The notes: generated by a model from the letters alone, not told the origin. A stretch of 64,000 nucleotides of DNA from Mesorhizobium carmichaelinearum (GCF_900199455.1 NZ_FZQR01000016.1:54266-118265); one strand, 5' to 3'; shown: positions 7,823 through 16,948, counted from the stretch's first letter. Program-made: numbers and translations.

Positions 7823-9097
7823 ATGACCGCCATCATCGACATTGTCGGACGTGAAATCCTGGACAGCCGTGGAAACCCGACCGTCGAGGTCGATGTCGTA
7901 CTCGAAGACGGCTCGATGGGCCGCGCCGCGGTGCCCTCGGGCGCCTCGACCGGCGCCCACGAAGCCGTCGAGCTTCGCGATGGCGGCGCCCGCTATCTCG
8001 GCAAGGGTGTGCTGAAGGCCGTCGAGGCGGTCAATGGCGAGCTGTTCGAGGCGATCGGCGGCATGGAAGCCGAAAATCAGATCCATATCGACCAGACCAT
8101 GATCGAGCTCGACGCCACGCCCAACAAGAGCCGGCTCGGCGCCAATGCCATTCTCGGCGTTTCGCTGGCGGTGGCCAAGGCCGCTGCCGACGCTGCCGGC
8201 CTGCCGCTCTATCGCTATGTCGGCGGCACCAAGGCGCACATCCTGCCGGTGCCGATGATGAACATCATCAATGGCGGCGCCCATGCCGACAATCCGATCG
8301 ACTTCCAGGAATTCATGATCCTGCCGGTCGGCGCGCCGACGCTGCGCGAAGCCGTGCGCTGGGGTTCGGAAATCTTCCACACGCTGCGCAAGAAGCTGAA
8401 GGATGCCGGCCACAACACCAATGTCGGCGACGAAGGCGGCTTCGCCCCGAACTTGAAGAGCGCGCCGGTGGCGCTCGATTTCATCATGGAATCGATCGAG
8501 AAGGCCGGCTTCAAGCCGGGCGAGGAGATCGCGCTCGGCCTCGATTGCGCCGCGACCGAGTTCTTCAAGGACGGCAATTACGTTTATGAGGGCGAGAAGA
8601 AGACGCGCGATCCCAAGGCCCAGGCCAAGTATCTCGCCAAGCTCGCCGCCGATTATCCGATCATCTCGATCGAGGACGGCCTGGCCGAGGACGACTGGGA
8701 AGGCTGGAAGTACCTGACCGACCTGATCGGCAAGAAGACGCAGCTGGTCGGCGACGATCTGTTCGTCACCAACACGGCGCGCCTGCGCGACGGCATCCGC
8801 ATGGGCGTTGCCAATTCGATCCTGGTCAAGGTCAACCAGATCGGCTCGCTGACGGAAACGCTCGACGCCGTCGAGACCGCGCACAAGGCCGGCTACACCG
8901 CCGTCATGTCGCACCGCTCGGGCGAAACCGAGGATTCGACCATCGCCGATCTCGCGGTCGCCACCAATTGCGGACAGATCAAGACCGGTTCGCTGTCGCG
9001 CTCCGACCGCATGGCCAAGTACAATCAGCTGATCCGCATCGAGGAAGAGCTCGGCAAGCAGGCGCGTTACGCCGGCAAGTCGGTGATCAAGGGCTGA
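7823..9097 (+). CDS. eno: Enolase (phosphopyruvate hydratase)
   Basis: Interconverts 2-phosphoglycerate and phosphoenolpyruvate in glycolysis and gluconeogenesis. The protein starts MTAIIDIVGREILDSRGNPTVEV; the metal and catalytic regions NVGDEGGFAPN, ISIEDGLAEDDW, LVGDDLFVTN and the signature SHRSGETEDSTIADLAV are all intact. At 424 residues it is of normal length. The frame is open 25 codons upstream of the ATG at 7823, but conservation begins at that ATG. Transcription ends at the hairpin 28 bases downstream. Confidence 0.98.
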   Translation: MTAIIDIVGREILDSRGNPTVEVDVVLEDGSMGRAAVPSGASTGAHEAVELRDGGARYLGKGVLKAVEAVNGELFEAIGGMEAENQIHIDQTMIELDATPNKSRLGANAILGVSLAVAKAAADAAGLPLYRYVGGTKAHILPVPMMNIINGGAHADNPIDFQEFMILPVGAPTLREAVRWGSEIFHTLRKKLKDAGHNTNVGDEGGFAPNLKSAPVALDFIMESIEKAGFKPGEEIALGLDCAATEFFKDGNYVYEGEKKTRDPKAQAKYLAKLAADYPIISIEDGLAEDDWEGWKYLTDLIGKKTQLVGDDLFVTNTARLRDGIRMGVANSILVKVNQIGSLTETLDAVETAHKAGYTAVMSHRSGETEDSTIADLAVATNCGQIKTGSLSRSDRMAKYNQLIRIEEELGKQARYAGKSVIKG

Positions 9098-9125
9098 TGG
9101 GGAAACACTGAACTTGGATACCGTG

Positions 9126-9152
9126 AAGGGCGGGATCATTCCCGCCCTTTTT
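9126..9152 (+). terminator. Rho-independent terminator of eno
   Basis: GGGCGGGA-TCAT-TCCCGCCC followed by TTTTT, a compact GC-rich stem with a four-base loop and a T run, starting 29 bases after the enolase stop. Confidence 0.92.
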
Positions 9153-9254
9153 CATTTCGCTGATCGCCGGGCCGATCTCCGTAACCGTCCGTTAAGCACA
9201 ATCAGGCGAAAAAGGTTCCGGGTCGTTTGAGTTTGCGGCCATGGGGAATCGGTT

Positions 9255-9578
9255 ATGTGGACGCGTCAGCACAAGCAGAGAAACACCGGCCGGCTGATCA
9301 TCCCTTCGCTTTGCGTGGTGTTTCTGGCCTATTTCGGCTTCCACGCCTATCACGGCGAGTTCGGCATCAATTCGAAATATCAGCTGGAAGCTCAGACGGT
9401 TGCGCTGCAAGGTCAGCTCGATGCGATCAAGGCGCGCCGGATGGAGCTCGAACGCCGCGTTCGGCTCATGCATGACGGCACGCTGGAGAAGGACATGCTC
9501 GACGAGCAGGCGCGCCGTGCGCTCAATCTGTCCCAGGCTGACGAAATCACCATCATGTTGCCGGCTTCGTCGAAATAA
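9255..9578 (+). CDS. FtsB/DivIC-type septum formation initiator protein
   Basis: A 107-residue bitopic membrane protein: short basic N-terminus, one membrane segment (LIIPSLCVVFLAYFGFHAYHG, about 14-34), then a periplasmic coiled coil rich in L, E, Q and R (ALQGQLDAIKARRMELERRVRLM) and the ARRALNLSQADEITIML tail. FtsB works with FtsL and FtsQ at the division septum. The position between eno and pdhA is that of ftsB in many proteobacteria, which supports the call over a generic coiled coil. Confidence 0.82.
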   Translation: MWTRQHKQRNTGRLIIPSLCVVFLAYFGFHAYHGEFGINSKYQLEAQTVALQGQLDAIKARRMELERRVRLMHDGTLEKDMLDEQARRALNLSQADEITIMLPASSK

Positions 9579-9770
9579 CTGAATTCCAGTTAATCGACAA
9601 TATTTTCAATGATTTTAATCGCTTAGGCGCATGCCAGCTATGCAAATTCGTCATGGCGCAACGCCCTGACGCGTGTTAGCCTTGCATAAATCGGTGGGGA
9701 GAGCTGATCTTCCCAGGGTAGGTTTCATCCTGCCTAATGTCCGCAAAGAGACGCCAACAGGGAGTGATGC

Positions 9771-10808
9771 ATGGCCACCGCAGCCAGAAAAGCGCCTGCC
9801 AAATCGAAATCCGACGGCAAATCAGGGCTTTCCGCGCCCAAGCCTGCTGAATTCACCAAGGACGAAGAGCTTGCCGCCTACCGGCACATGCTGCTCATCC
9901 GCCGCTTCGAGGAAAAGGCCGGCCAGCTCTACGGCATGGGTTTCATCGGCGGCTTCTGCCATCTCTATATCGGCCAGGAAGCTGTCGTCACCGGCATGAA
10001 GATGGCGCTGATCGACGGCGACCAGATGATCACAGCCTATCGCGACCACGGTCACATGCTGGCGATGGAGCTTTCGCCGCGTGGCGTCATGGCCGAGTTG
10101 ACCGGGCGCCGCGGCGGCCTGTCCCGGGGCAAGGGCGGCTCCATGCATATGTTCTCCAAGGAGAAACATTTTTACGGCGGCCACGGCATTGTCGGCGCGC
10201 AGGTGTCGCTCGGCACGGGTTTGGCCTTCGCCAACCGCTATCGCGACAACAACAACGTCTCGCTGACCTATTTCGGCGATGGCGCCGCCAACCAGGGCCA
10301 GGTCTATGAAAGCTTCAACATGGCCTCGCTGTGGAAGCTGCCGGTGATCTACATCATCGAGAACAACCGCTACGCCATGGGCACCTCGGTCTCGCGCTCT
10401 TCCGCCGAGACCGACTTCTCGCACCGCGGCGCTTCCTTCAAGATTCCCGGCATCCAGGTCGATGGCATGGACGTGCGCGCCGTCAAGGCGGCAGGCGATC
10501 TCGCCACCGAATGGTGCCGCGCCGGCAATGGCCCGCTGATCCTCGAAATGCAGACCTATCGCTACCGCGGCCACTCGATGTCCGACCCGGCGAAATACCG
10601 CTCGAAGGAGGAAGTGCAGAAGATGCGCTCGGAACATGATCCGATCGAGCAGGTCAAGGCGCGGCTGATCGAGAAGAAGTGGGCGACCGAGGACGAGCTG
10701 AAGACCGTCGACAAGGAGGTTCGCGACATCGTCGCCGACGCCGCCGAATTTGCCCAGAACGATGCAGAGCCGGATCCGTCCGAGCTCTGGACCGATATCG
10801 TATTGTAA
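9771..10808 (+). CDS. pdhA: Pyruvate dehydrogenase E1 component, alpha subunit
   Basis: Thiamine-diphosphate-binding half of the heterotetrameric E1 that decarboxylates pyruvate and passes the acetyl group to E2 lipoate. The ThDP motif is GDGAANQGQVYESFNMASLWKLP near residue 167, with IIENNRYAMGT after it; the phosphorylation-loop region reads YRYRGHSMSDPAKYRSKEE. The Lys/Ala/Ser-rich first 30 residues are probably disordered. It heads the pdhA-pdhB-E2 cluster, with pdhB beginning 15 bases on. Confidence 0.97.
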   Translation: MATAARKAPAKSKSDGKSGLSAPKPAEFTKDEELAAYRHMLLIRRFEEKAGQLYGMGFIGGFCHLYIGQEAVVTGMKMALIDGDQMITAYRDHGHMLAMELSPRGVMAELTGRRGGLSRGKGGSMHMFSKEKHFYGGHGIVGAQVSLGTGLAFANRYRDNNNVSLTYFGDGAANQGQVYESFNMASLWKLPVIYIIENNRYAMGTSVSRSSAETDFSHRGASFKIPGIQVDGMDVRAVKAAGDLATEWCRAGNGPLILEMQTYRYRGHSMSDPAKYRSKEEVQKMRSEHDPIEQVKARLIEKKWATEDELKTVDKEVRDIVADAAEFAQNDAEPDPSELWTDIVL

Positions 10809-10823
10809 GGGGAGGGCCAGGAC

Positions 10824-12209
10824 ATGCCGATCGAAATTCTCATGCCCGCTCTCTCGCCGACCATGGAAGAGGGCAATCTTTCCAAGTGGTTGAAGAACGA
10901 GGGCGACAAGGTCGTCGCCGGCGACGTCATCGCCGAGATCGAAACCGACAAGGCGACGATGGAAGTCGAGGCCGTCGACGAAGGCACGCTTGCCAAGATC
11001 GTGGTTCCCGCCGGCACCGAAGGCGTCAAGGTCAACGCGGTGATCGCCGTGCTTGCGGTTGAAGGCGAAGACACCGACAAGGCCGGCGAAGGCATCGGCG
11101 AAGAGCCTGCCAAGGCTGATGCGGCTGCACCGGCACCGGTTGCGGCCAAGAGCGAGGCCGCGGCACCGGTCGCGGCGGCACCGAAGACCGAGATCGCCGC
11201 CGATCCGGATATCCCTGCCGGCACCGAGATGGTCTCGACCACGGTGCGCGAAGCGCTGCGCGATGCCATGGCCGAGGAAATGCGCCGCGACGGCGATGTC
11301 TTCGTCATGGGTGAGGAGGTCGCCGAATACCAGGGCGCCTACAAGATCACCCAAGGCCTGTTGCAGGAATTCGGACCGCGTCGCGTCGTCGACACCCCGA
11401 TCACCGAGCATGGCTTTGCCGGCGTCGGCGTCGGTGCGGCCATGGCCGGACTGAAGCCGATCGTCGAATTCATGACCTTCAACTTCGCCATGCAGGCTAT
11501 CGACCAGATCATCAACTCGGCCGCCAAGACGCTTTATATGTCCGGCGGCCAGATGGGCGCGCCGATCGTGTTCCGCGGGCCGAACGGTGCCGCGGCCCGT
11601 GTCGCCGCCCAGCATTCGCAATGCTACGCCGCCTGGTACAGCCACATTCCTGGCCTGAAGGTGGTGATGCCGTATACGGCCGCCGACGCCAAGGGCTTGC
11701 TGAAGGCCGCCATCCGTGATCCGAACCCGATCATCTTCCTCGAGAACGAAATCCTCTACGGCCAGTCCTTCGACGTGCCGAAGCTGGATGATTTCGTGCT
11801 GCCGATCGGCAAGGCGCGCATCCACAAGCAAGGCAAGGACGTCACCATCGTCTCGTTCGGCATCGGCATGACCTATGCGGTCAAGGCGGAAGCGGAACTG
11901 CGCGGCCTGGGCATCGATGCCGAGATCATCGATTTGCGCACCATCCGCCCGCTCGATCTCGACACCATCATTGCCTCGGTCAAGAAGACCAACCGGCTGG
12001 TCGTGGTCGAAGAAGGCTTCCCGCAGAGTTCGGTCGGCGACCATATCGCCAACCAGGTCTCGCAGCGCGCTTTCGATTTCCTCGACGCGCCGGTCATCAC
12101 CATTGCCGGCAAGGACGTGCCGATGCCTTATGCGGCAAACCTCGAAAAGCTGGCATTGCCGAATGTCGGCGAGGTCATCGAGGCGGTTAAGGCAGTCACA
12201 TATCGCTAA
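10824..12209 (+). CDS. pdhB: Pyruvate dehydrogenase E1 component, beta subunit with N-terminal lipoyl domain
   Basis: Beta half of E1. Residues 1-78 are a complete lipoyl domain (PALSPTMEEGNLSKWLKNEG; lipoyl-Lys 43 in ETDKATMEVEAV), joined by an Ala/Pro/Glu linker (80-130) to the transketolase-like beta subunit beginning TVREALRDAMAEEMRRDGDVFVMGEEVAEYQGAYK. A lipoyl domain on E1 beta is a rhizobial trait. At 461 residues it fits this fused form. A small membrane gene separates it from E2. It needs lipoate made by lipA, 5 kb downstream. Confidence 0.97.
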   Translation: MPIEILMPALSPTMEEGNLSKWLKNEGDKVVAGDVIAEIETDKATMEVEAVDEGTLAKIVVPAGTEGVKVNAVIAVLAVEGEDTDKAGEGIGEEPAKADAAAPAPVAAKSEAAAPVAAAPKTEIAADPDIPAGTEMVSTTVREALRDAMAEEMRRDGDVFVMGEEVAEYQGAYKITQGLLQEFGPRRVVDTPITEHGFAGVGVGAAMAGLKPIVEFMTFNFAMQAIDQIINSAAKTLYMSGGQMGAPIVFRGPNGAAARVAAQHSQCYAAWYSHIPGLKVVMPYTAADAKGLLKAAIRDPNPIIFLENEILYGQSFDVPKLDDFVLPIGKARIHKQGKDVTIVSFGIGMTYAVKAEAELRGLGIDAEIIDLRTIRPLDLDTIIASVKKTNRLVVVEEGFPQSSVGDHIANQVSQRAFDFLDAPVITIAGKDVPMPYAANLEKLALPNVGEVIEAVKAVTYR

Positions 12210-12233
12210 CAGGCTTTTTGTGGGGGAGCAGAA

Positions 12234-12530
12234 ATGGCCACGATGGCAGATGTCAGAGGAATCGCTTGGTCGCTGTATTGGCGGAGCTTTCTGTCCAGCA
12301 TCGCGTGTGGGTTTTTGGCTGGGGCGGTTTTTGGGTTCGCCGTTGGATTGACTGGCGCGATTTTCGGAGTTCGCCTCGAAGTGATTCGATCAATGAGCAC
12401 CGTTGGTGGAGCGTGCCTCGGTCTCGCGGCCTCATTCCTCTGTCTGAATTTTTTCTTGGCAAGGTCGATTGGCAAGGAATTCGGAGGCAAACGTCTGGAA
12501 CTTGCCGTGGTTAGGCCGGCTGGCCTGTAG
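12234..12530 (+). CDS. Small two-helix membrane protein between pdhB and the E2 gene
   Basis: A 98-residue hydrophobic protein with two Gly/Ala-rich membrane segments (SSIACGFLAGAVFGFAVGLTG, about 20-40, and STVGGACLGLAASFLCLNFF, about 54-73) and a short basic C-terminus. It lies between pdhB and the E2 gene on the same strand with gaps of 24 and 11 bases, so it should be cotranscribed. I do not recognise the family. Its base use is visibly less GC-rich than its neighbours, which suggests a late arrival. A GGGGGAG precedes the ATG. Confidence 0.7.
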   Translation: MATMADVRGIAWSLYWRSFLSSIACGFLAGAVFGFAVGLTGAIFGVRLEVIRSMSTVGGACLGLAASFLCLNFFLARSIGKEFGGKRLELAVVRPAGL

Positions 12531-12541
12531 GGAGAGTAACT

Positions 12542-13918
12542 ATGCCAATCAACATCACCATGCCGGCGCTCTCGCCCACGATGGAAGAGGGCAATCTTTC
12601 CAAGTGGCTCGTGAAAGAGGGCGACAAGGTTTCGCCGGGCGATGTCATTGCCGAGATCGAGACCGACAAGGCGACGATGGAAGTCGAAGCCGTCGATGAG
12701 GGAACGGTCGCAAAGCTCGTCGTCCCGGCCGGCACCGAAGGCGTCAAGGTCAATGCGCTGATTGCCGTGCTTGCCGCTGAAGGCGAGGACGCAGGCGCCG
12801 CCGCGAAAAGCGGTGGTGCTGCTGCACCAGCGAAAGCCGAGGCGCCAAAGGCGGATGCCAAGGCGGAAGCACCAAAGGCCGAGGCGCCAAAGGCCGAACC
12901 TGCCGCCCCCGCGCCCAAGGCTGACGCGGCTCCGGTCGCCAATGGTCATGCGGCTGGCGAGCGCACCTTCGCCTCGCCGCTCGCGCGCCGCATCGCCAAG
13001 GAGGCCGGCGTCGATGTGTCGGCCGTGACCGGCACCGGCCCGCATGGCCGTGTGGTGAAAGCCGATGTCGATGCGGCGATTGCCGGTGGCGGTGCCAAGG
13101 CGGCGCCCGCGGCCAAGGCTCCAGCCGGCGCTCCGGCTGCTGCTTCTGCCGCTCCGGCAGTGAAAGCGATGTCGGATGATCAGGTGCTGAAGCTGTTCGA
13201 GCAGGGCTCATACGAGCTCGTCCCGCACGACAATATGCGCAAGACCATTGCGCGGCGCCTGGTCGAAGCAAAATCCACCATCCCGCATTTCTACCTGACG
13301 CTCGACTGCGAGCTCGACGCCCTGCTGGCGCTGCGCACGCAGATCAATGCGGCCGCGCCGATGAAGAAGACCGATAAGGGCGAGGCTCCCGCCTACAAGT
13401 TGTCGGTCAACGACATGGTGATCAAGGCGATGGCGATGGCGCTGAAGGCGGTGCCGGATGCCAATGCCTCATGGACCGAAAGCGCCATGGTCAAGCACAA
13501 GCATGCCGATGTCGGCGTTGCCGTGTCGATCCCGGGTGGCCTGATCACGCCGATTATCCGTAAGGCGGATGAAAAGACGCTGTCGACCATCTCCAACGAG
13601 ATGAAGGATCTGGCGAGCCGTGCCCGCAGTCGCAAGCTGAAGCCGGAAGAGTATCAGGGCGGCACCACGGCCGTCTCCAATCTCGGCATGTTCGGCATCA
13701 AGGATTTTGCCGCTGTCATCAACCCGCCGCATGCGACGATCCTGGCGGTCGGCGCGGGTGAAGAGCGGGCGGTGGTCAAGAATGGCGAGATCAAGATCGC
13801 CACCGTGATGTCGGTGACGCTGTCGACCGACCATCGCGCTGTCGACGGCGCGCTCGGCGCCGAGCTGCTGGTCGCCTTCAAGCGGCTGATCGAAAACCCG
13901 ATGGGCATGCTGGTCTAG
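12542..13918 (+). CDS. pdhC: Dihydrolipoamide acetyltransferase (E2) of pyruvate dehydrogenase
   Basis: Core of the complex: takes acetyl from E1 on its lipoyl arm and gives it to CoA. Lipoyl domain 1-78 (Lys 43 in ETDKATMEVEAV), a long Ala/Pro/Lys linker with repeated KAEAPKA units (90-140), an E1/E3-binding domain (FASPLARRIAKEAGVDVSAVTGTGPHGRV, about 142-172), a second flexible linker, then the catalytic domain ending with the HxxxDG motif (STDHRAVDGALGAELLVAFKRLIENP). At 458 residues it is a single-lipoyl E2. Its first 43 residues nearly match those of PdhB. Confidence 0.96.
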   Translation: MPINITMPALSPTMEEGNLSKWLVKEGDKVSPGDVIAEIETDKATMEVEAVDEGTVAKLVVPAGTEGVKVNALIAVLAAEGEDAGAAAKSGGAAAPAKAEAPKADAKAEAPKAEAPKAEPAAPAPKADAAPVANGHAAGERTFASPLARRIAKEAGVDVSAVTGTGPHGRVVKADVDAAIAGGGAKAAPAAKAPAGAPAAASAAPAVKAMSDDQVLKLFEQGSYELVPHDNMRKTIARRLVEAKSTIPHFYLTLDCELDALLALRTQINAAAPMKKTDKGEAPAYKLSVNDMVIKAMAMALKAVPDANASWTESAMVKHKHADVGVAVSIPGGLITPIIRKADEKTLSTISNEMKDLASRARSRKLKPEEYQGGTTAVSNLGMFGIKDFAAVINPPHATILAVGAGEERAVVKNGEIKIATVMSVTLSTDHRAVDGALGAELLVAFKRLIENPMGMLV

Positions 13919-13932
13919 GAAAGGAAAAGGCG

Positions 13933-14355
13933 GTGCGGAAATTCTTCACCAGCCTTTTTGCCTTCATCCTTTCCGGTTTTGTCGGCGGCCTGGTCGCGCA
14001 GCAACTGGCCGTCGCTACCGGTGCCGAGGAAGAATACATCATCGTCTTCATGTTCTCGGTGCTGGTGACGTGTGTCGTCACCTTCGTCTTCTTCGTGGCG
14101 CAGTTGATGAATGATCCGGTCGCGGCCGTGGCCAGGACGGGCAAGTGGACGCTGATTGTGTTTGTGGTGTTGCTCGTCCTGTTGATCGCGCTGATCCTCT
14201 ACAGCGATAGCAGCGCCGCGGTGGTGAAGAACGACATTCCAATGGTAACCGGCCTTGGTCTGCCGGGCCTGGTGACCATCATTTTGCAATGGTTGTTCGT
14301 GCGCTGGCGCGTGAGACGCGGTTTGATCAAGGCACAAATGGGTGTGGGTGCATGA
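13933..14355 (+). CDS. Multi-pass membrane protein, unknown function
   Basis: A 140-residue protein with about four membrane segments (FTSLFAFILSGFVGGLVAQQLA; IIVFMFSVLVTCVVTFVFFVAQL; WTLIVFVVLLVLLIALILY; VTGLGLPGLVTIILQWLFVRW). The GTG start at 13933 follows the E2 stop by 14 bases with AGGAAA upstream. The stop overlaps the next gene by four bases (ATGA). I recognise no family; location within the pdh-lpd cluster implies coexpression, not a proven link to the complex. Confidence 0.65.
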   Translation: MRKFFTSLFAFILSGFVGGLVAQQLAVATGAEEEYIIVFMFSVLVTCVVTFVFFVAQLMNDPVAAVARTGKWTLIVFVVLLVLLIALILYSDSSAAVVKNDIPMVTGLGLPGLVTIILQWLFVRWRVRRGLIKAQMGVGA

Positions 14356-14990
14356 AGACAGTTCTTTGCTACGGCGACTCGCTGACCTGGGGCCACAACC
14401 CGGAGACTTTGGGTCGACATGACTATGAAGACCAGTGGCCAACCGCGCTGGCGACAGCGCTCGGACCGGGCTTCCGCGTCATTGCCGAGGGACTGGGTGG
14501 TCGCACCACGGCCTATGACGACTTCCTGTCGGCCGCGGACCGAAACGGCGCGCGGGTATTGCCGACGATCCTGAGCACGCATTCGCCGATCGATCTGATC
14601 GTCATCATGCTTGGCTCGAACGACATGAAGCCGTCGATTCACGGCAGCGCGGTGATTGCGTCCTATGGCATGCGGCGCCTCGTCGAGATCGTGCGGGGGC
14701 ACGCCTATCCGTTCGGCGGCGCCACCCCCGGGATTATTCTGGTTGCGCCGCCGCATATCGTGGAGACCCGCAAGGCGGACTACGCAGAAATGTTGGGGAC
14801 CGGCGCAATCGAGTCGCCCAAGCTCGCCGGCTTCTATCAAACCGCCGCCGACGAGATGGGCTGCGGCTTTTTTGATGCCGCGAGCGCCGCCAAATGTACA
14901 CCGCTCGACGGCGTTCATCTCGACGCCGAAAATACGCGCAACATCGGCAAGGCCTTGGCGCCTGTCGTGCGCGGCATGCTGGAACAGTGA
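14352..14990 (+). CDS. SGNH/GDSL-type esterase or acylhydrolase
   Basis: A 212-residue alpha/beta hydrolase of the GDSL class: block I VLCYGDSLTWGHNP with the nucleophile Ser near residue 9, a block III GSNDMKP, and the C-terminal DGVHLDAENTRNIG carrying the catalytic Asp-His. It resembles the arylesterase branch (PYEDQWP-like opening, many active as octamers). No signal peptide, so probably cytoplasmic. Start at 14352 by the ATGA overlap with the membrane protein; lpdA begins 16 bases after its stop. Confidence 0.85.
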   Translation: MKTVLCYGDSLTWGHNPETLGRHDYEDQWPTALATALGPGFRVIAEGLGGRTTAYDDFLSAADRNGARVLPTILSTHSPIDLIVIMLGSNDMKPSIHGSAVIASYGMRRLVEIVRGHAYPFGGATPGIILVAPPHIVETRKADYAEMLGTGAIESPKLAGFYQTAADEMGCGFFDAASAAKCTPLDGVHLDAENTRNIGKALAPVVRGMLEQ

Positions 14991-15005
14991 ATAAGGAGAA
15001 AATCC

Positions 15006-16454
15006 GTGGCTGAGAACTACGACGTCATCATCATCGGCTCCGGCCCCGGCGGCTACGTCACGGCGGTGCGTTCCGCCCAGCTCGGCTTCAAGACGGCGAT
15101 CGTCGAGCGCGAGCATCTCGGCGGCATCTGCCTCAACTGGGGCTGCATCCCGACCAAGGCGCTGCTGCGTTCGGCCGAGATCATGCACTATTCCGATCAC
15201 TTGGAGGATTACGGGCTGAAGCTCGAAGGTGGCAAGATCAGTGCCGACACATCGGCCGTGGTCGACCGTTCGCGAAAAGTCTCGCTGCGGCTCAATGGGG
15301 GCGTCGCCTTCCTGATGAAGAAGAACAAGGTCGACGTCATCTGGGGTGAAGCCAAGCTGTCGAAGCCCGGTGAAATCGTCGTCTCCAAGACGGCCAAGAA
15401 GCCGATGGAACCGCAGCCGCCGGTGCCGAAGGGCGTCAAGGGCGAGGGCACCTACACCGCCAAGCACATCATCCTGGCGACCGGCGCCCGGCCGCGCGCG
15501 CTGCCCGGCATCGAACCGGACGGCAAGCTCATCTGGACCTATTTCGAAGCCATGGTGCCGAAGGAGATGCCGAAGTCGCTGTTGGTGATGGGCTCGGGCG
15601 CCATCGGCATCGAATTCGCCTCCTTCTACCGCACCATGGGCGCCGACGTGACGGTGGTCGAACTGCTGCCGGCGGTGATGCCGGTCGAGGATGCCGAAGT
15701 CTCGAAATTCGCGCAGAAGCAATTCGAGAAGCAAGGCATGAAGATCATCCTCGAAGCCAAGGTGACCAAGGTCGAGAAGGGTGTCAACTCGGTCACCGCG
15801 CATGTCGAGATGAAGGACGGCAAGGTCGAGAAGATCACCGCCGACCGCATGATCTCGGCTGTCGGCGTGCAGGGCAATATCGAGGGCCTCGGGCTTGAAG
15901 CGCTCGGCGTGAAGACGGACCGCGGTTGCGTCGTCGTCGACGGTCACGGCAAGACGAACGTACCGGGCATCTACGCCATCGGCGATGTCGCCGGCCCGCC
16001 CATGCTTGCTCACAAGGCCGAGCACGAGGGCGTGGTGTGCATCGAGAAAATCGCCAACTTCCCCGGCGTGCACGCCATCGACAAGCTCAAGATACCCGGC
16101 TGCACCTACTGCAATCCGCAGGTCGCTTCCGTCGGCCTGACGGAAGCCAAAGCCAAGGCCGAAGGCAAGGATATCCGTGTCGGCCGCTTCCAGTTCGCCG
16201 CCAACGGCAAGGCGATCGCGCTTGGCGAGGACCAGGGTTTCATCAAGACCATCTTCGACAAGAAGACCGGTCAGCTGTTGGGCGCCCATATGGTTGGTGC
16301 CGAGGTGACCGAACTGATCCAGGGCTTTGTCGTGGCGATGAACCTCGAGACGACCGAGGAAGAGCTGATGCACACCATCTTCCCGCATCCGACGCTGTCG
16401 GAGATGATGAAGGAAAGCGTGCTCGACGCCTATGGCCGCGCCTTGAACGCATGA
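15006..16454 (+). CDS. lpdA: Dihydrolipoyl dehydrogenase (E3)
   Basis: FAD enzyme that reoxidises the dihydrolipoyl arm of E2 with NAD+. FAD-binding GSGPGGYV (11-18), redox disulfide C42/C47 in GGICLNWGCIPTKAL, NAD-binding GSGAIGIEFASFYRTMGADVTVVE near 198, second FAD motif YAIGDVAGPPMLAHKAEHEG, and the dimer-interface HPTLSEMMKESVLDAYGRAL with the catalytic His. At 482 residues, with an insertion around residue 130-150 (KPMEPQPPVPKGVKGEG), it is typical of the PDH-linked rhizobial E3. GTG start after a GGAGAAAA. Confidence 0.97.
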   Translation: MAENYDVIIIGSGPGGYVTAVRSAQLGFKTAIVEREHLGGICLNWGCIPTKALLRSAEIMHYSDHLEDYGLKLEGGKISADTSAVVDRSRKVSLRLNGGVAFLMKKNKVDVIWGEAKLSKPGEIVVSKTAKKPMEPQPPVPKGVKGEGTYTAKHIILATGARPRALPGIEPDGKLIWTYFEAMVPKEMPKSLLVMGSGAIGIEFASFYRTMGADVTVVELLPAVMPVEDAEVSKFAQKQFEKQGMKIILEAKVTKVEKGVNSVTAHVEMKDGKVEKITADRMISAVGVQGNIEGLGLEALGVKTDRGCVVVDGHGKTNVPGIYAIGDVAGPPMLAHKAEHEGVVCIEKIANFPGVHAIDKLKIPGCTYCNPQVASVGLTEAKAKAEGKDIRVGRFQFAANGKAIALGEDQGFIKTIFDKKTGQLLGAHMVGAEVTELIQGFVVAMNLETTEEELMHTIFPHPTLSEMMKESVLDAYGRALNA

Positions 16455-16553
16455 TAGATTCGCCGCGAGAGACTCAGCCGCGAAAGCCGCAGGAGTTCGA
16501 CGGCAAGGCAGTTCGTTTCCGGATGCATTTTTACGCGCGTAAGGAGAAGGCAT

Positions 16554-16811
16554 ATGCACTTGAACGGCGTGGGCTGGATCGCAGCCATCATCATCGGCGG
16601 CCTGGCAGGCTGGCTCGCCGAAATGGTCATGAAGAGCAACACCGGAATTTTCATGAACATTATCATGGGTATCGTTGGTGCGGTCGTGTTGAACGCCCTC
16701 CTGCAGGCGCTCAATTTCGGTCCGTTCGGCGTCGGCTGGACCGCCTATCTGATCACCGGCTTCATCGGTGCCTGCCTGCTGATCTGGGTCGGTCGTCTGG
16801 TGCGCCGCTAG
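16554..16811 (+). CDS. GlsB/YeaQ/YmgE family small membrane protein
   Basis: An 85-residue Gly-rich protein with three membrane segments (GWIAAIIIGGLAGWLAEMVM; TGIFMNIIMGIVGAVVLNALL; WTAYLITGFIGACLLIWVGRL) and basic ends, the pattern of the transglycosylase-associated YeaQ/YmgE family often induced by stress. AAGGAGAAGG precedes the ATG. It lies between lpdA and lipA on the same strand. Confidence 0.85.
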   Translation: MHLNGVGWIAAIIIGGLAGWLAEMVMKSNTGIFMNIIMGIVGAVVLNALLQALNFGPFGVGWTAYLITGFIGACLLIWVGRLVRR

Positions 16812-16948
16812 TCGATATTGTTCCCTTCTATGCGAAAACGGTTGTAGCGGCATGCGCTGCTGCAGCCTTTTTCTTTGTGCTGAAAAGTCCTAGATGACGT
16901 AAACGTGACGATCGCCGACGGGCGGTCGCAAGAAAAGCCAGGGTTCAG

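Noticed and set aside
9822..12044. Very long minus-strand open frame across pdhA and pdhB
   Set aside because: It is the reverse complement of high-GC coding sequence, rich in Arg/His/Asp/Gly without domains, and lies fully under well-supported genes.
12840..12910. Tandem repeat in the E2 gene as a possible mobile or CRISPR-like repeat
   Set aside because: It encodes the repeated Lys-Ala-Glu-Ala-Pro units of the flexible E2 linker, which explains the periodicity.
14199..16853. 884-codon minus-strand open frame across the SGNH and lpdA genes
   Set aside because: A shadow of the plus-strand genes; no ribosome site and no recognisable protein features.
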